The notes under the pieces are model-generated. The model was not told the origin of the DNA. It saw nothing but the letters and a program-made list of their open reading frames with translations, and searched no databases. This document shows, piece after piece, positions 1 to 5,637 of a stretch of 5,637 nt of DNA. The position numbers and the translations under genes were made by a program. The number at the start of each line of letters is the position of its first letter. Position 1 is the stretch's first letter. Source of the DNA: Pseudomonadota bacterium (GTDB lineage Bacteria > Pseudomonadota > Alphaproteobacteria > Rhizobiales > Xanthobacteraceae); assembly GCA_023390955.1 (NCBI GenBank), contig JAEWBW010000119.1, positions 1 to 5,637 of the forward strand, read 5' to 3'.

Positions 1-980
1 GCGGCGCCGCAAAGGCCTTCATGGTGCGTTCCGGCGCATTCGAGGACGCCGATATCGCCATCACCTGGCATCCGCACAGCTTCTGGGAAGTGGCGGTGAC
101 GCCGTCGCTCGCCAACACGCGCGCCGACTTCATCTTCACCGGCCGCACCTCGCATGCCGCGGCCTCACCGCATCTCGGCCGCTCCGCACTCGATGCCGTC
201 GAGCTGATGAATGTCGGCGTCAACTATATGCGCGAGCACATGCCGAGCGACGCGCGCGTGCATTATGCGCTGCTCGATACCGGCGGTATCGCGCCCAACG
301 TGGTGCAGGCCCACGCCCGCGTGCGCTACTCGATCCGCGCCCGTGATCTGCCCGGCATGACCGAGCTGGTCGAGCGCGTCAGCAAGATCGCGCAGGGCGC
401 GGCGCTGATGACCGAGACCAAGGTCGAGATGAAGATCATCTCCGCGGTGTCAAACCTGCTGCCGAATACGCCGCTGGAGCAGGCGCTGCACCGGGTCATG
501 GAAGAGCTCGGACCGCCGCATTTCGACGAGACCGACAACAACTTCGCCACGCAGATCCGCTCCACCCTGAGCGATAAGGACATCGCCTCGGTTTACTACG
601 CGATCGGCATGGAGCCGACAGAGCGGCCGCTGGCCGACTTCCTGGTGCCGCTCGATGCCAAGCGCAATCCGCTGGTTGGCTCGACCGACGTCGGCGATGT
701 GAGCTGGGTGGTGCCCACCGTTCAGGTCCATGCGCCGACGGTTGCCATCGGCACGCCGTTCCACACCTGGCAGGTCGTCGCCCAGGGCAAGAGCGGACAC
801 GCTCACAAGGCGATGGTGCAGGCGGCCAAAGCGATGGCGGGGCTCGGCATCAAGGCGCTCCTGGATCCGGAACTGATCAAGGCCGCCAAGGCGGACCTGA
901 GCAGGCGGACGACCAAGACACCTTATGTCTGTCCGCTGCCGGAGCATGTTGCACCGCCGCTGAACATGTCGGTGGCCTAA
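1..980 (+). CDS. M20 family metallohydrolase, AbgB-like (5' truncated by window)
   Basis: This is the C-terminal part (325 residues visible, reading from base 3 to the TAA at 978-980) of a zinc-type M20 amidohydrolase. Members cleave the amide bond of N-acyl or N-aroyl amino acids; E. coli AbgB, about 480 residues, acts with AbgA on p-aminobenzoyl-glutamate. About 150-160 residues, including the first metal ligands and the catalytic Glu-Glu pair, lie before the window. Visible marks are the WHPHS segment (66-80) carrying a likely metal-ligand His, the dimerisation (lid) domain opening FTGRTSHAAASPHLGRSALD with its conserved His (codon 153-155), the DTGGIAPNVV strand, GSTDVGDVSW, and a C-terminal GKSGHAHKAM with candidate ligand His codons at 798 and 804. 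The ATG at 21 is internal, because family similarity continues upstream of it (GAAKAF). Assignment to the AbgB branch is firm; the real substrate is unknown. The protein is probably cytoplasmic, since the family normally is, but the N-terminus cannot be seen. A hairpin followed by a T-run about 90 bases downstream probably ends its transcript. Confidence 0.92.
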   Translation, partial: GAAKAFMVRSGAFEDADIAITWHPHSFWEVAVTPSLANTRADFIFTGRTSHAAASPHLGRSALDAVELMNVGVNYMREHMPSDARVHYALLDTGGIAPNVVQAHARVRYSIRARDLPGMTELVERVSKIAQGAALMTETKVEMKIISAVSNLLPNTPLEQALHRVMEELGPPHFDETDNNFATQIRSTLSDKDIASVYYAIGMEPTERPLADFLVPLDAKRNPLVGSTDVGDVSWVVPTVQVHAPTVAIGTPFHTWQVVAQGKSGHAHKAMVQAAKAMAGLGIKALLDPELIKAAKADLSRRTTKTPYVCPLPEHVAPPLNMSVA

Positions 981-1069
981 GCGCATCCCAAGTTGGATCG
1001 CAGGTTCGGGCTCGACAATTCGTCGGATGCCACGAACAAATTTTTCGCACTGCAGCGAGAGATCAAGCG

Positions 1070-1117
1070 CGTTTTGCCGCCGGAATGCCGAACCGGTAGG
1101 CGGCAAAACGACTTTTT
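1070..1117 (+). terminator. Probable intrinsic terminator after the hydrolase gene
   Basis: CGTTTTGCCGCC (1070-1081) is exactly complementary to GGCGGCAAAACG (1099-1110). This gives a 12-bp perfect stem with a 17-base loop, followed after two bases by TTTTT (1113-1117). A stem with a GC-rich upper half plus a T-run matches a Rho-independent terminator on the + strand. The long loop and the short T-run are weaker than ideal. It lies 90 bases past the hydrolase stop and before every promoter-like element of the importer. It could instead be an mRNA-stabilising hairpin or a dispersed palindromic repeat. Confidence 0.6.
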
Positions 1118-1137
1118 GCCCAGGCGATAGTCACAGA

Positions 1138-1157
1138 ACCGTTTGCATACACACGGT
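1138..1157. promoter_or_regulatory. Candidate operator: 20-bp near-palindrome upstream of importer operon
   Basis: ACCGTTTGCATACACACGGT reads as a dyad in which 8 of 10 base pairs are symmetric: perfect ACCGT/ACGGT ends and a partly symmetric TG-CAT-CA core. It sits five bases before a TTGACG box and about 110 bases before the binding-protein start. This is a usual place for the site of a dimeric helix-turn-helix regulator. The TG/CA core loosely recalls GntR-type operators, but no regulator gene is visible and the family assignment is a guess. Confidence 0.35.
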
Positions 1158-1162
1158 CGGAG

Positions 1163-1193
1163 TTGACGACAGCCCCATTCGGTGTGCCATCTA
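1163..1193 (+). promoter_or_regulatory. Weak candidate promoter for the importer operon
   Basis: TTGACG (1163-1168) matches the -35 consensus at five of six bases and directly follows the candidate operator. The partner -10 is poor: TGCCAT at 1185-1190 with a 16-base spacer keeps only T-12, A-8 and T-7. An alternative is CATAAT at 1239-1244, a five-of-six -10 match without a recognisable -35, which would give a leader of only about 15 bases. Some promoter is expected in this gap given the hairpin upstream, but its position is uncertain. Confidence 0.22.
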
Positions 1194-1254
1194 CCGCCAG
1201 CCAAACTCGGCAGCCGCTCCCTGGCGGCGGCTTGCACTCATAATGGAACCAGAC

Positions 1255-1260
1255 GGGGGA
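1255..1260 (+). promoter_or_regulatory. Shine-Dalgarno site that fixes the binding-protein start
   Basis: GGGGGA ends five bases before the ATG at 1266. It favours that start over the in-frame GTG at 1182, whose added 28 residues look non-coding, and over the internal ATGs at 1290 and 1317. Confidence 0.6.
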
Positions 1261-1265
1261 CAACG

Positions 1266-3059
1266 ATGCTGGACAAAGAACTGCGCTCGATGATCGGTAA
1301 GGTGAAGGACGGCCGGATGGATCGCCGCGCCTTCATCAAGCGCATGGCCGCGGTCGGCCTGACGGCACCGCTCGCCAACCAGATTCTCGCGCTCGGCGGC
1401 GTCGCCATGGCCGAAGGTCCCCAGGTCTACAAACCGACCAAGCGCGGCGGCGGTGGTTCGCTGAAGCTGCTGTGGTGGCAGGGCCCGACCCTGCTCAATC
1501 CGCATTTCGCCACCGGCACCAAGGACCAGGACGGTTCGCGCCTGTTCTACGAGCCGCTCGCCTGCTGGGATCCCGACGGCAACATGAAGCTGGTTCTGGC
1601 GGCCGAAATCCCCTCGGTCCAGAACGGCCTGCTCGCCGCCGACGGCACCTCGGTGACGTGGAAGCTGAAGCCGGGCGTGAAGTGGCACGACGGCAAGCCG
1701 TTCTCGGCCGACGACGTCATCTTCACCTGGGAGTACACCAAGGATCCCGCTACCGCGACCGTGACCAGCGGCGTCTATCGCGACCTCAAGCTCGAGAAGA
1801 TCGACAACCTCACCGTCAAGATCACCTTCCCGCAGCCCACCCCGTTCTGGGCTGATGCGTTCGTCGGCGCCGGCGCCGGCCAGATCCTGCCGAAGCATCT
1901 GTTCGCCGATTATATCGGCTCGAAGTCCCGCGAAGCTCCGACCAACCTCGCGCCCGTCGGCACCGGCCCCTACAAGTTCGTCGAGTTCAAGCCGGGCGAT
2001 CTCATTCGCGGCGTGATCAACCCCGACTATCACATGGCCAACCGTCCCCATTTCGATACGATCGAGATGAAGGGCGGCGGCGACGCCGTCTCGGCGGCGC
2101 GCGCGGTGATCCAGACCGGCGAATATGACTTCGGATGGAACATCCAGGTCGAGGACGACGTGCTGTTGCGCCTGGAGAAGGGCGGCAAGGGCAAGACCAT
2201 CTACGCCGTGGGCGGCGACACCGAATTCATCGCGCTCAACTTCTCCGACCCGAACACCGAGGTCGACGGCGAGCGCTCCTCGATGAAGACCAAGCATCCG
2301 CTGTTCTCCGACCCGGCGGTCCGCAAGGCGCTGTCGATGCTGGTCGATCGCGACTCCATCAAGAAGGCGATCTACGGCCGCGCCGGCCGCACCACCGCCA
2401 ACTTCCTCAATGGTCCCGAGAAGTTCGTCTCCAAGAACACCACCTGGGAGTTCAACATCGAGAAGGCGGCGAAGATGCTCGAGGACGCCGGCTGGAAGGC
2501 AGGCGCCGACGGCATCCGCGAGAAGGACGGCAAGAAGCTGAAGCTCTTGTACCAGACCTCGATCAACGGTCCGCGCCAGAAGACCCAGGCGATCGTCAAG
2601 CAGGCCTGTCAGAAGGCCGGCATCGACGTCGAGCTGAAGTCGGTCGTCGCCTCCGTGTTCTTCTCCTCGGACGTCGCCAATCCCGACACCTATCCGAAGT
2701 TCTACGCCGACCTCGAAATGTTCCAGATCCCGCTGAGCCAGCCGGATCCGGCCCAGCACATGCGCCGCTATCATTCGCGCTACATCGCCAGCAAAGAGAA
2801 CAAGTGGCAGGGCACGAACTTCACGCGCTGGACCAACAAGGAGTACGACGACGCGATCGACGCGGCGGACAAGGAGATGGATCCGGTCAAGCGCGCTGCG
2901 CTCTACATCAAGTGCAACGACCTGATGTACCAGGACACCGTGTTCATCCCGGCGCAGCATCGCCTCAAGGTCGAGGCCGCCGCGAACAATCTGCGTCCGG
3001 TGATCTCGGGCTGGGCCAACGAAACCGACAACATCTTCGACTGGTACCGCGAGGAATGA
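1266..3059 (+). CDS. ABC transporter substrate-binding protein, family 5 (peptide/nickel type), Tat-exported
   Basis: This 597-residue periplasmic solute-binding protein delivers its ligand to the permeases coded downstream. The N-terminus is a twin-arginine signal: a leading stretch of about 18 residues, then D19-R20-R21-A22-F23-I24-K25, a hydrophobic run to about residue 46, and a likely cleavage after A47-M48-A49. The SBP_bac_5 (DppA/OppA) fold follows. Its landmarks are LNPHF and the LFYEPL segment near the start, the family signature WKLKPGVKWHDGKPFSADDV around residues 133-152, ILPKHLF at 207-213, APVGTGPYKF from 229, and DPAVRKALSMLVDRDSI from 349. Length is in the upper range for the family. 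The start at 1266 has a good Shine-Dalgarno, and the ELRSMIGKVKDGR leader resembles leaders I recall from related rhizobial proteins. The first permease starts 30 bases after the stop, so they are probably co-transcribed. The ligand cannot be read from the sequence: a peptide or another amide-linked solute is likely, and the hydrolase next door hints at N-acyl amino acids. Confidence 0.94.
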   Translation: MLDKELRSMIGKVKDGRMDRRAFIKRMAAVGLTAPLANQILALGGVAMAEGPQVYKPTKRGGGGSLKLLWWQGPTLLNPHFATGTKDQDGSRLFYEPLACWDPDGNMKLVLAAEIPSVQNGLLAADGTSVTWKLKPGVKWHDGKPFSADDVIFTWEYTKDPATATVTSGVYRDLKLEKIDNLTVKITFPQPTPFWADAFVGAGAGQILPKHLFADYIGSKSREAPTNLAPVGTGPYKFVEFKPGDLIRGVINPDYHMANRPHFDTIEMKGGGDAVSAARAVIQTGEYDFGWNIQVEDDVLLRLEKGGKGKTIYAVGGDTEFIALNFSDPNTEVDGERSSMKTKHPLFSDPAVRKALSMLVDRDSIKKAIYGRAGRTTANFLNGPEKFVSKNTTWEFNIEKAAKMLEDAGWKAGADGIREKDGKKLKLLYQTSINGPRQKTQAIVKQACQKAGIDVELKSVVASVFFSSDVANPDTYPKFYADLEMFQIPLSQPDPAQHMRRYHSRYIASKENKWQGTNFTRWTNKEYDDAIDAADKEMDPVKRAALYIKCNDLMYQDTVFIPAQHRLKVEAAANNLRPVISGWANETDNIFDWYREE

Positions 3060-3089
3060 TCCCCCAACGCTAGACGGGGCCTCTCCCTC

Positions 3090-4049
3090 ATGAGTCAGTA
3101 CGTACTGCGTCGCCTGATGATCGCGATTCCGAGCTTGCTCGGGATCTCGGTTATCCTGTTTGTCGTGCTGGCGCTCGCGCCGGGCGATCCCTTCTCGGAG
3201 CTCGCGACCAATCCGAACGTCCCGCCCGAAGTGCAGGCCGCACTTCGGGCCAAGTTCGGCCTCGACGATCCGATCTACCTCCGTTACCTGCACTGGCTCA
3301 ACGCCATGCTGCACGGCGACTGGGGGTTTTCCTTCGTCAGCCGGATGAACGTCGACACGCTGATCCTGCAGCGCCTGCCGGCCACACTCTACGTGATTGG
3401 CTCGGCGCAGATCCTGGCGCTGCTGATCGCGATCCCGGTCGGCGTCTATGCAGCGACGAAGCCCTATTCGATCTTCGACCAGATCGCCAACACGCTCGCC
3501 TTCATTGGCTTCTCACTGCCGACCTTCTTCACCGGCCTGCTGTTCATCCTGATCTTCTCGGTCACACTGGACTGGCTGCCGTTCGTCTATTCCACCGACA
3601 TCAAGGCGACCGGCTTCCGCTGGGTGCTGGAGATGATCCGGCAGGCGATCATGCCTGTGGCGGTGCTCGGCCTGTTCCAGGCGGCGTCGATGACGCGCTT
3701 CGTGCGCTCGGCGATGCTGGACGTGATCCGGCTCGATTACGTCACAACCGCGCGCGCCAAGGGGTTGGGGCAGGCCAAGGTCATCGTCAAGCACGTCATG
3801 CGCAACGCCATGATCCCGGTGGTCACGCTGGTCGCGTTGCAGATGCCGGCCGTGTTCGGCGGTGCGATCGTCACCGAGCAAATCTTCCGCATCCCCGGCA
3901 TCGGCTCGCTGCTGATCACCTCCATCCTCTCCAACGACACGCCGGTGGTGATGGCCGTCGCCTTCGTTTTCGCGTGCCTGGTCGTGCTGTTCAATCTCAT
4001 CGCGGACGTCCTTTATGGCTGGCTTGACCCTCGCATCTCCCTCCGCTGA
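3090..4049 (+). CDS. ABC transporter permease, DppB/OppB type
   Basis: This 319-residue inner-membrane protein is one half of the importer's channel. TM1 (about residues 9-30) leads into the LAPGDPF motif. A periplasmic segment follows, with the family-typical pattern LRAKFGLDDPIYLRYLHWL and HGDWGFSF. Five further hydrophobic stretches are readable, beginning at about residues 93, 132, 187, 245 and 287. The cytoplasmic coupling (EAA-type) loop is D216-YVTTARAKGLGQ, continuing to KHVMRNAMIP, where the ATPase docks. The C-terminus has the usual YGWLDPRI ending. Length is normal for the family. The ATG at 3090 has GGGG ten bases upstream, a rather distant ribosome site, and the N-terminus YVLRRLMIAIPSLLGIS is standard for the family. 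Its last 35 bases overlap the next gene, so coupled translation is likely. Confidence 0.95.
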   Translation: MSQYVLRRLMIAIPSLLGISVILFVVLALAPGDPFSELATNPNVPPEVQAALRAKFGLDDPIYLRYLHWLNAMLHGDWGFSFVSRMNVDTLILQRLPATLYVIGSAQILALLIAIPVGVYAATKPYSIFDQIANTLAFIGFSLPTFFTGLLFILIFSVTLDWLPFVYSTDIKATGFRWVLEMIRQAIMPVAVLGLFQAASMTRFVRSAMLDVIRLDYVTTARAKGLGQAKVIVKHVMRNAMIPVVTLVALQMPAVFGGAIVTEQIFRIPGIGSLLITSILSNDTPVVMAVAFVFACLVVLFNLIADVLYGWLDPRISLR

Positions 4050-4932
4050 GCGGCGCACCTATTCGCCCTGGCGCGAGACGTGGCGGCGTTACAGCCGCCA
4101 CAAGCTCGCCGTGGTCAGCGCCTTCCTGCTGTTGATCCTGATCCTGGCCGTCGTGGTCGGCCCCTTCGTGTGGCGCGTGAAGATCAACGACATCGACATC
4201 GTCGCGGGTCTGCAGGGGCCCTCGCTCGCCCATCCCTTCGGCACCGACGATCTCGGCCAGGACATCCTAGCGCGCATGATCTATGGCGGGCGTATCTCGC
4301 TCGCGGTCGGACTTGCGGCAATGATTGTATCGGTCGTCATCGGCGTGCTGATCGGCGCGCTCGCCGGCATGTCGCGCGGCGCCCTCGGCCACGGTCTGAT
4401 GTGGCTCACTGACCTCTTTTTGTCGCTGCCGCAACTGCCGCTGCTGTTGCTGCTGATCTATTTGTTTCGCGACCAGCTGAAGCAGGTGTTTGGCCCCGAA
4501 GGCGGCATATTCATCCTGATCGTGCTCGTCATCGGCGGCTTGCGCTGGATGCCGGTCGCGCGGCTCGTGCGCGCCCAGTTCCTGTCGATCCGCGAAAAGG
4601 AGTTCGTCGAGGCCGCCCGCGCGCTCGGCGCCAGCCCGGTGCGGCAGGTGGTGCGCCACATCCTGCCCAACGCGCTCGGACCGGTCATCATCGCCGGCAC
4701 CATCGACGTTGCCGCCGCCATCATCGCGGAATCGACGCTGTCGTTCCTCGGCCTCGGCTTTCCGCCGGACACCCCGACATGGGGGCGGCTGTTGTTCGAC
4801 GCCAAGGACTTCCTCGACATCGGCCCGCATTGGGCGCTGTTCCCGGGCGGCGCGATCTTCATCGCCGTGGTGGCCATTAATTTCATCGGCGACGGTCTGC
4901 GCGACGCGCTCGATGCGCGACGGGTGATCTGA
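4015..4932 (+). CDS. ABC transporter permease, DppC/OppC type
   Basis: This 305-residue inner-membrane protein is the partner of the DppB-type permease. A cytoplasmic N-terminus rich in Arg (residues 13-29) precedes TM1 (about 31-52). The conserved HPFGTDDLGQDILARMIYGG starts near residue 73; most relatives have Arg where this has Gln82. The coupling loop is E196-FVEAARALGAS, continuing to RHILPNALGP. The ending AESTLSFLGLGFPPDTPTWG and NFIGDGLRDALDAR is classic for DppC. The segment LSLPQLPLLLLLIYLFRDQ and the FGPEGG stretch after it look longer than in E. coli DppC, which suggests a subfamily variant. The ATG at 4015 lies inside the previous gene (35-base overlap) with GGA eight bases upstream; TTG at 4024 is a possible alternative start. 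The stop overlaps the next start by one base (TGATG at 4930-4934). Confidence 0.95.
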   Translation: MAGLTLASPSAERRTYSPWRETWRRYSRHKLAVVSAFLLLILILAVVVGPFVWRVKINDIDIVAGLQGPSLAHPFGTDDLGQDILARMIYGGRISLAVGLAAMIVSVVIGVLIGALAGMSRGALGHGLMWLTDLFLSLPQLPLLLLLIYLFRDQLKQVFGPEGGIFILIVLVIGGLRWMPVARLVRAQFLSIREKEFVEAARALGASPVRQVVRHILPNALGPVIIAGTIDVAAAIIAESTLSFLGLGFPPDTPTWGRLLFDAKDFLDIGPHWALFPGGAIFIAVVAINFIGDGLRDALDARRVI

Positions 4933-5637
4933 TGGCGCCGCTGCTCGAAATCAAAGGCCTCAAGACCCACTTCTCGACCGACGACGGCATCCTCCAGGCG
5001 GTCGACGGCGTCGACATTTCCATCAACAAGGGCGAGACGCTCTGCGTGGTCGGCGAATCCGGCTGCGGCAAGACCGTCACGGCGATGTCGATCCTGAAGC
5101 TGATCGCGATGCCGCCCGGCCGCATCGCGGCCGGACAGATCATGTTCGAGGGCCGCGATCTCGTCCCGCTCTCGAGCAGCGAGCTCGACGATATCCGCGC
5201 CAAGGAGATCGGTTTCATCTTCCAGGAGCCGATGACCTCGCTCAACCCGGTGCTCACCATCGGCGAGCAGATCGCCGAGAGTCTGCGCCGGCACGAGGGC
5301 CTGAATCGGAAGCAGGCGATCGACCGCACCATCGAGATGCTGAAGCTGGTGCAGATCCCGAACGCCGAAGGCCGCGTGCACAACTACCCGCACCAGTTCT
5401 CCGGCGGCTTGCGCCAGGGCGTTTTGATCGGGTTGGCGCTCGCCTGCAAGCCGAAGCTCATCATTGCCGACGAGCCGACCACCGCGCTCGACGTCACCAT
5501 CCAGGCGCAGATCCTCGACCTCCTGCAGGACATGAAGGAGCGCTTCGGCATGGCGGTGATGTTGATCACTCATGCCATGGGTGTCGTCGCCGAGACGGCG
5601 CAACGCGTCGTCGTGATGTATGCCGGCAAGGTCGTGG
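4932..5637 (+). CDS. ABC transporter ATP-binding protein, DppD/OppD type (3' truncated by window)
   Basis: This is the cytoplasmic ATPase that powers the importer; 235 residues are visible of a family usually about 320-330 long. Only the last part, including the C-terminal oligopeptide-transporter extension, is missing. Motifs in order: Walker A GESGCGKT (41-48), Q-loop FQEPMTSLNP with Q98, signature SGGLRQG (157-163), Walker B KLIIADE (175-181) with the catalytic E181, D-loop ALD (185-187), and the switch His H214 in ITHA. Two departures from the family norm stand out. The signature is usually SGGMRQR but here the Arg is Gly163. The residue after the switch His is Ala215 where Asp is usual. 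All catalytic residues proper are present, so the protein is probably active. The ATG at 4932 shares its A with the stop of the permease gene, and GGGTGA upstream may help initiation, so translation is coupled. In this family a second ATPase gene (DppF type) normally follows. Confidence 0.94.
   Translation, partial: MAPLLEIKGLKTHFSTDDGILQAVDGVDISINKGETLCVVGESGCGKTVTAMSILKLIAMPPGRIAAGQIMFEGRDLVPLSSSELDDIRAKEIGFIFQEPMTSLNPVLTIGEQIAESLRRHEGLNRKQAIDRTIEMLKLVQIPNAEGRVHNYPHQFSGGLRQGVLIGLALACKPKLIIADEPTTALDVTIQAQILDLLQDMKERFGMAVMLITHAMGVVAETAQRVVVMYAGKVV

Larger units (their letters stand above)
981..1265. other. Intergenic region between hydrolase and importer operon
   Basis: This 285-base gap shows no convincing gene on either strand; open frames crossing it lack recognisable protein features. 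Reading left to right it holds a hairpin with a T-run (1070-1117), a 20-base near-palindrome (1138-1157), a TTGACG box (1163-1168), a CATAAT box (1239-1244), and a Shine-Dalgarno run just before the binding-protein start. The first 90 bases (981-1069) contain only short dyads, such as GCATCC at 983 pairing with GGATGC at 1025, which I regard as chance. Confidence 0.7.

Noticed and set aside
1221..1236. Sigma-54-like promoter: TGGC (1222-1225) and TTGC (1232-1235)
   Set aside because: The spacing is one base short (four instead of five bases between TGGCNN and TTGC), and sigma-54 recognition is strict about this spacing.
1063..1263. Small open frames in the intergenic region on both strands
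   Set aside because: They cross the hairpin and promoter region, have no ribosome sites or recognisable sequence, and are expected by chance at this GC content.
1182..1265. Upstream GTG start that would lengthen the binding protein by 28 residues
   Set aside because: The added residues show no signal-peptide character, there is no ribosome site at 1182, and a good Shine-Dalgarno lies directly before the ATG at 1266.
1866..1880. Tandem GGCGCC/GGC repeat
   Set aside because: It encodes an Ala-Gly rich stretch in frame and is an ordinary result of high GC content.
3060..3089. Short CCCC...GGGG dyad (3062-3065 with 3076-3079) between binding-protein and first permease genes, as an attenuating hairpin
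   Set aside because: The stem is only four base pairs with no T-run, too weak to claim, although differential expression of binding protein and permease is common in such operons.
1191..3314. A 707-codon open frame on the minus strand opposite the binding-protein gene, and similar long antisense frames at 3513-4058, 4267-4830 and 4458-5603
   Set aside because: These are shadows of GC-rich coding sequence. Their translations are rich in Arg, Gly, Asp and His with no domain motifs, while the + strand carries clear family proteins.

Overview
The window is a stretch of high-GC bacterial chromosome, all coded on the + strand. Strong G/C preference at third codon positions and the style of the transporter proteins suggest an alphaproteobacterium, probably a Bradyrhizobium/Rhodopseudomonas-type member of the Hyphomicrobiales. 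That placement is inferred from composition and protein style, not from a marker gene. No RNA genes, insertion sequences, CRISPR arrays or phage genes are visible.

Layout: (1) Positions 1-980 hold the 3' two-thirds of an M20-family metallohydrolase of the AbgB type (aminobenzoyl-glutamate hydrolase subunit B-like). Its N-terminus lies before the window. (2) Positions 981-1265 are a 285-base gap. It contains a 12-bp perfect inverted repeat followed by TTTTT (a probable intrinsic terminator), then a 20-bp near-palindrome that could be an operator, then weak promoter-like elements and a good Shine-Dalgarno site. (3) Positions 1266-5637 hold four consecutive genes of a Dpp/Opp/nickel-type ABC importer: a Tat-exported family 5 solute-binding protein, a DppB-type permease, a DppC-type permease (overlapping the previous gene by 35 bases), and a DppD-type ATPase (start codon overlapping the previous stop by one base) cut off by the window end. 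A second ATPase (DppF-type) would be expected just downstream.

How they fit together: the binding protein captures a peptide-like solute in the periplasm, the two permeases form the channel and the ATPase(s) drive uptake. The neighbouring hydrolase would suit cleavage of an N-acyl or amide-linked amino acid brought in by this importer, but the terminator-like hairpin and the gap suggest that the hydrolase and importer are separate transcripts. The system belongs to well-known families. I see no undescribed system here. The points most worth checking are the unusual signature motif of the ATPase (SGGLRQG in place of SGGxRQR), the Ala after its H-loop His, and the palindrome ahead of the importer operon.
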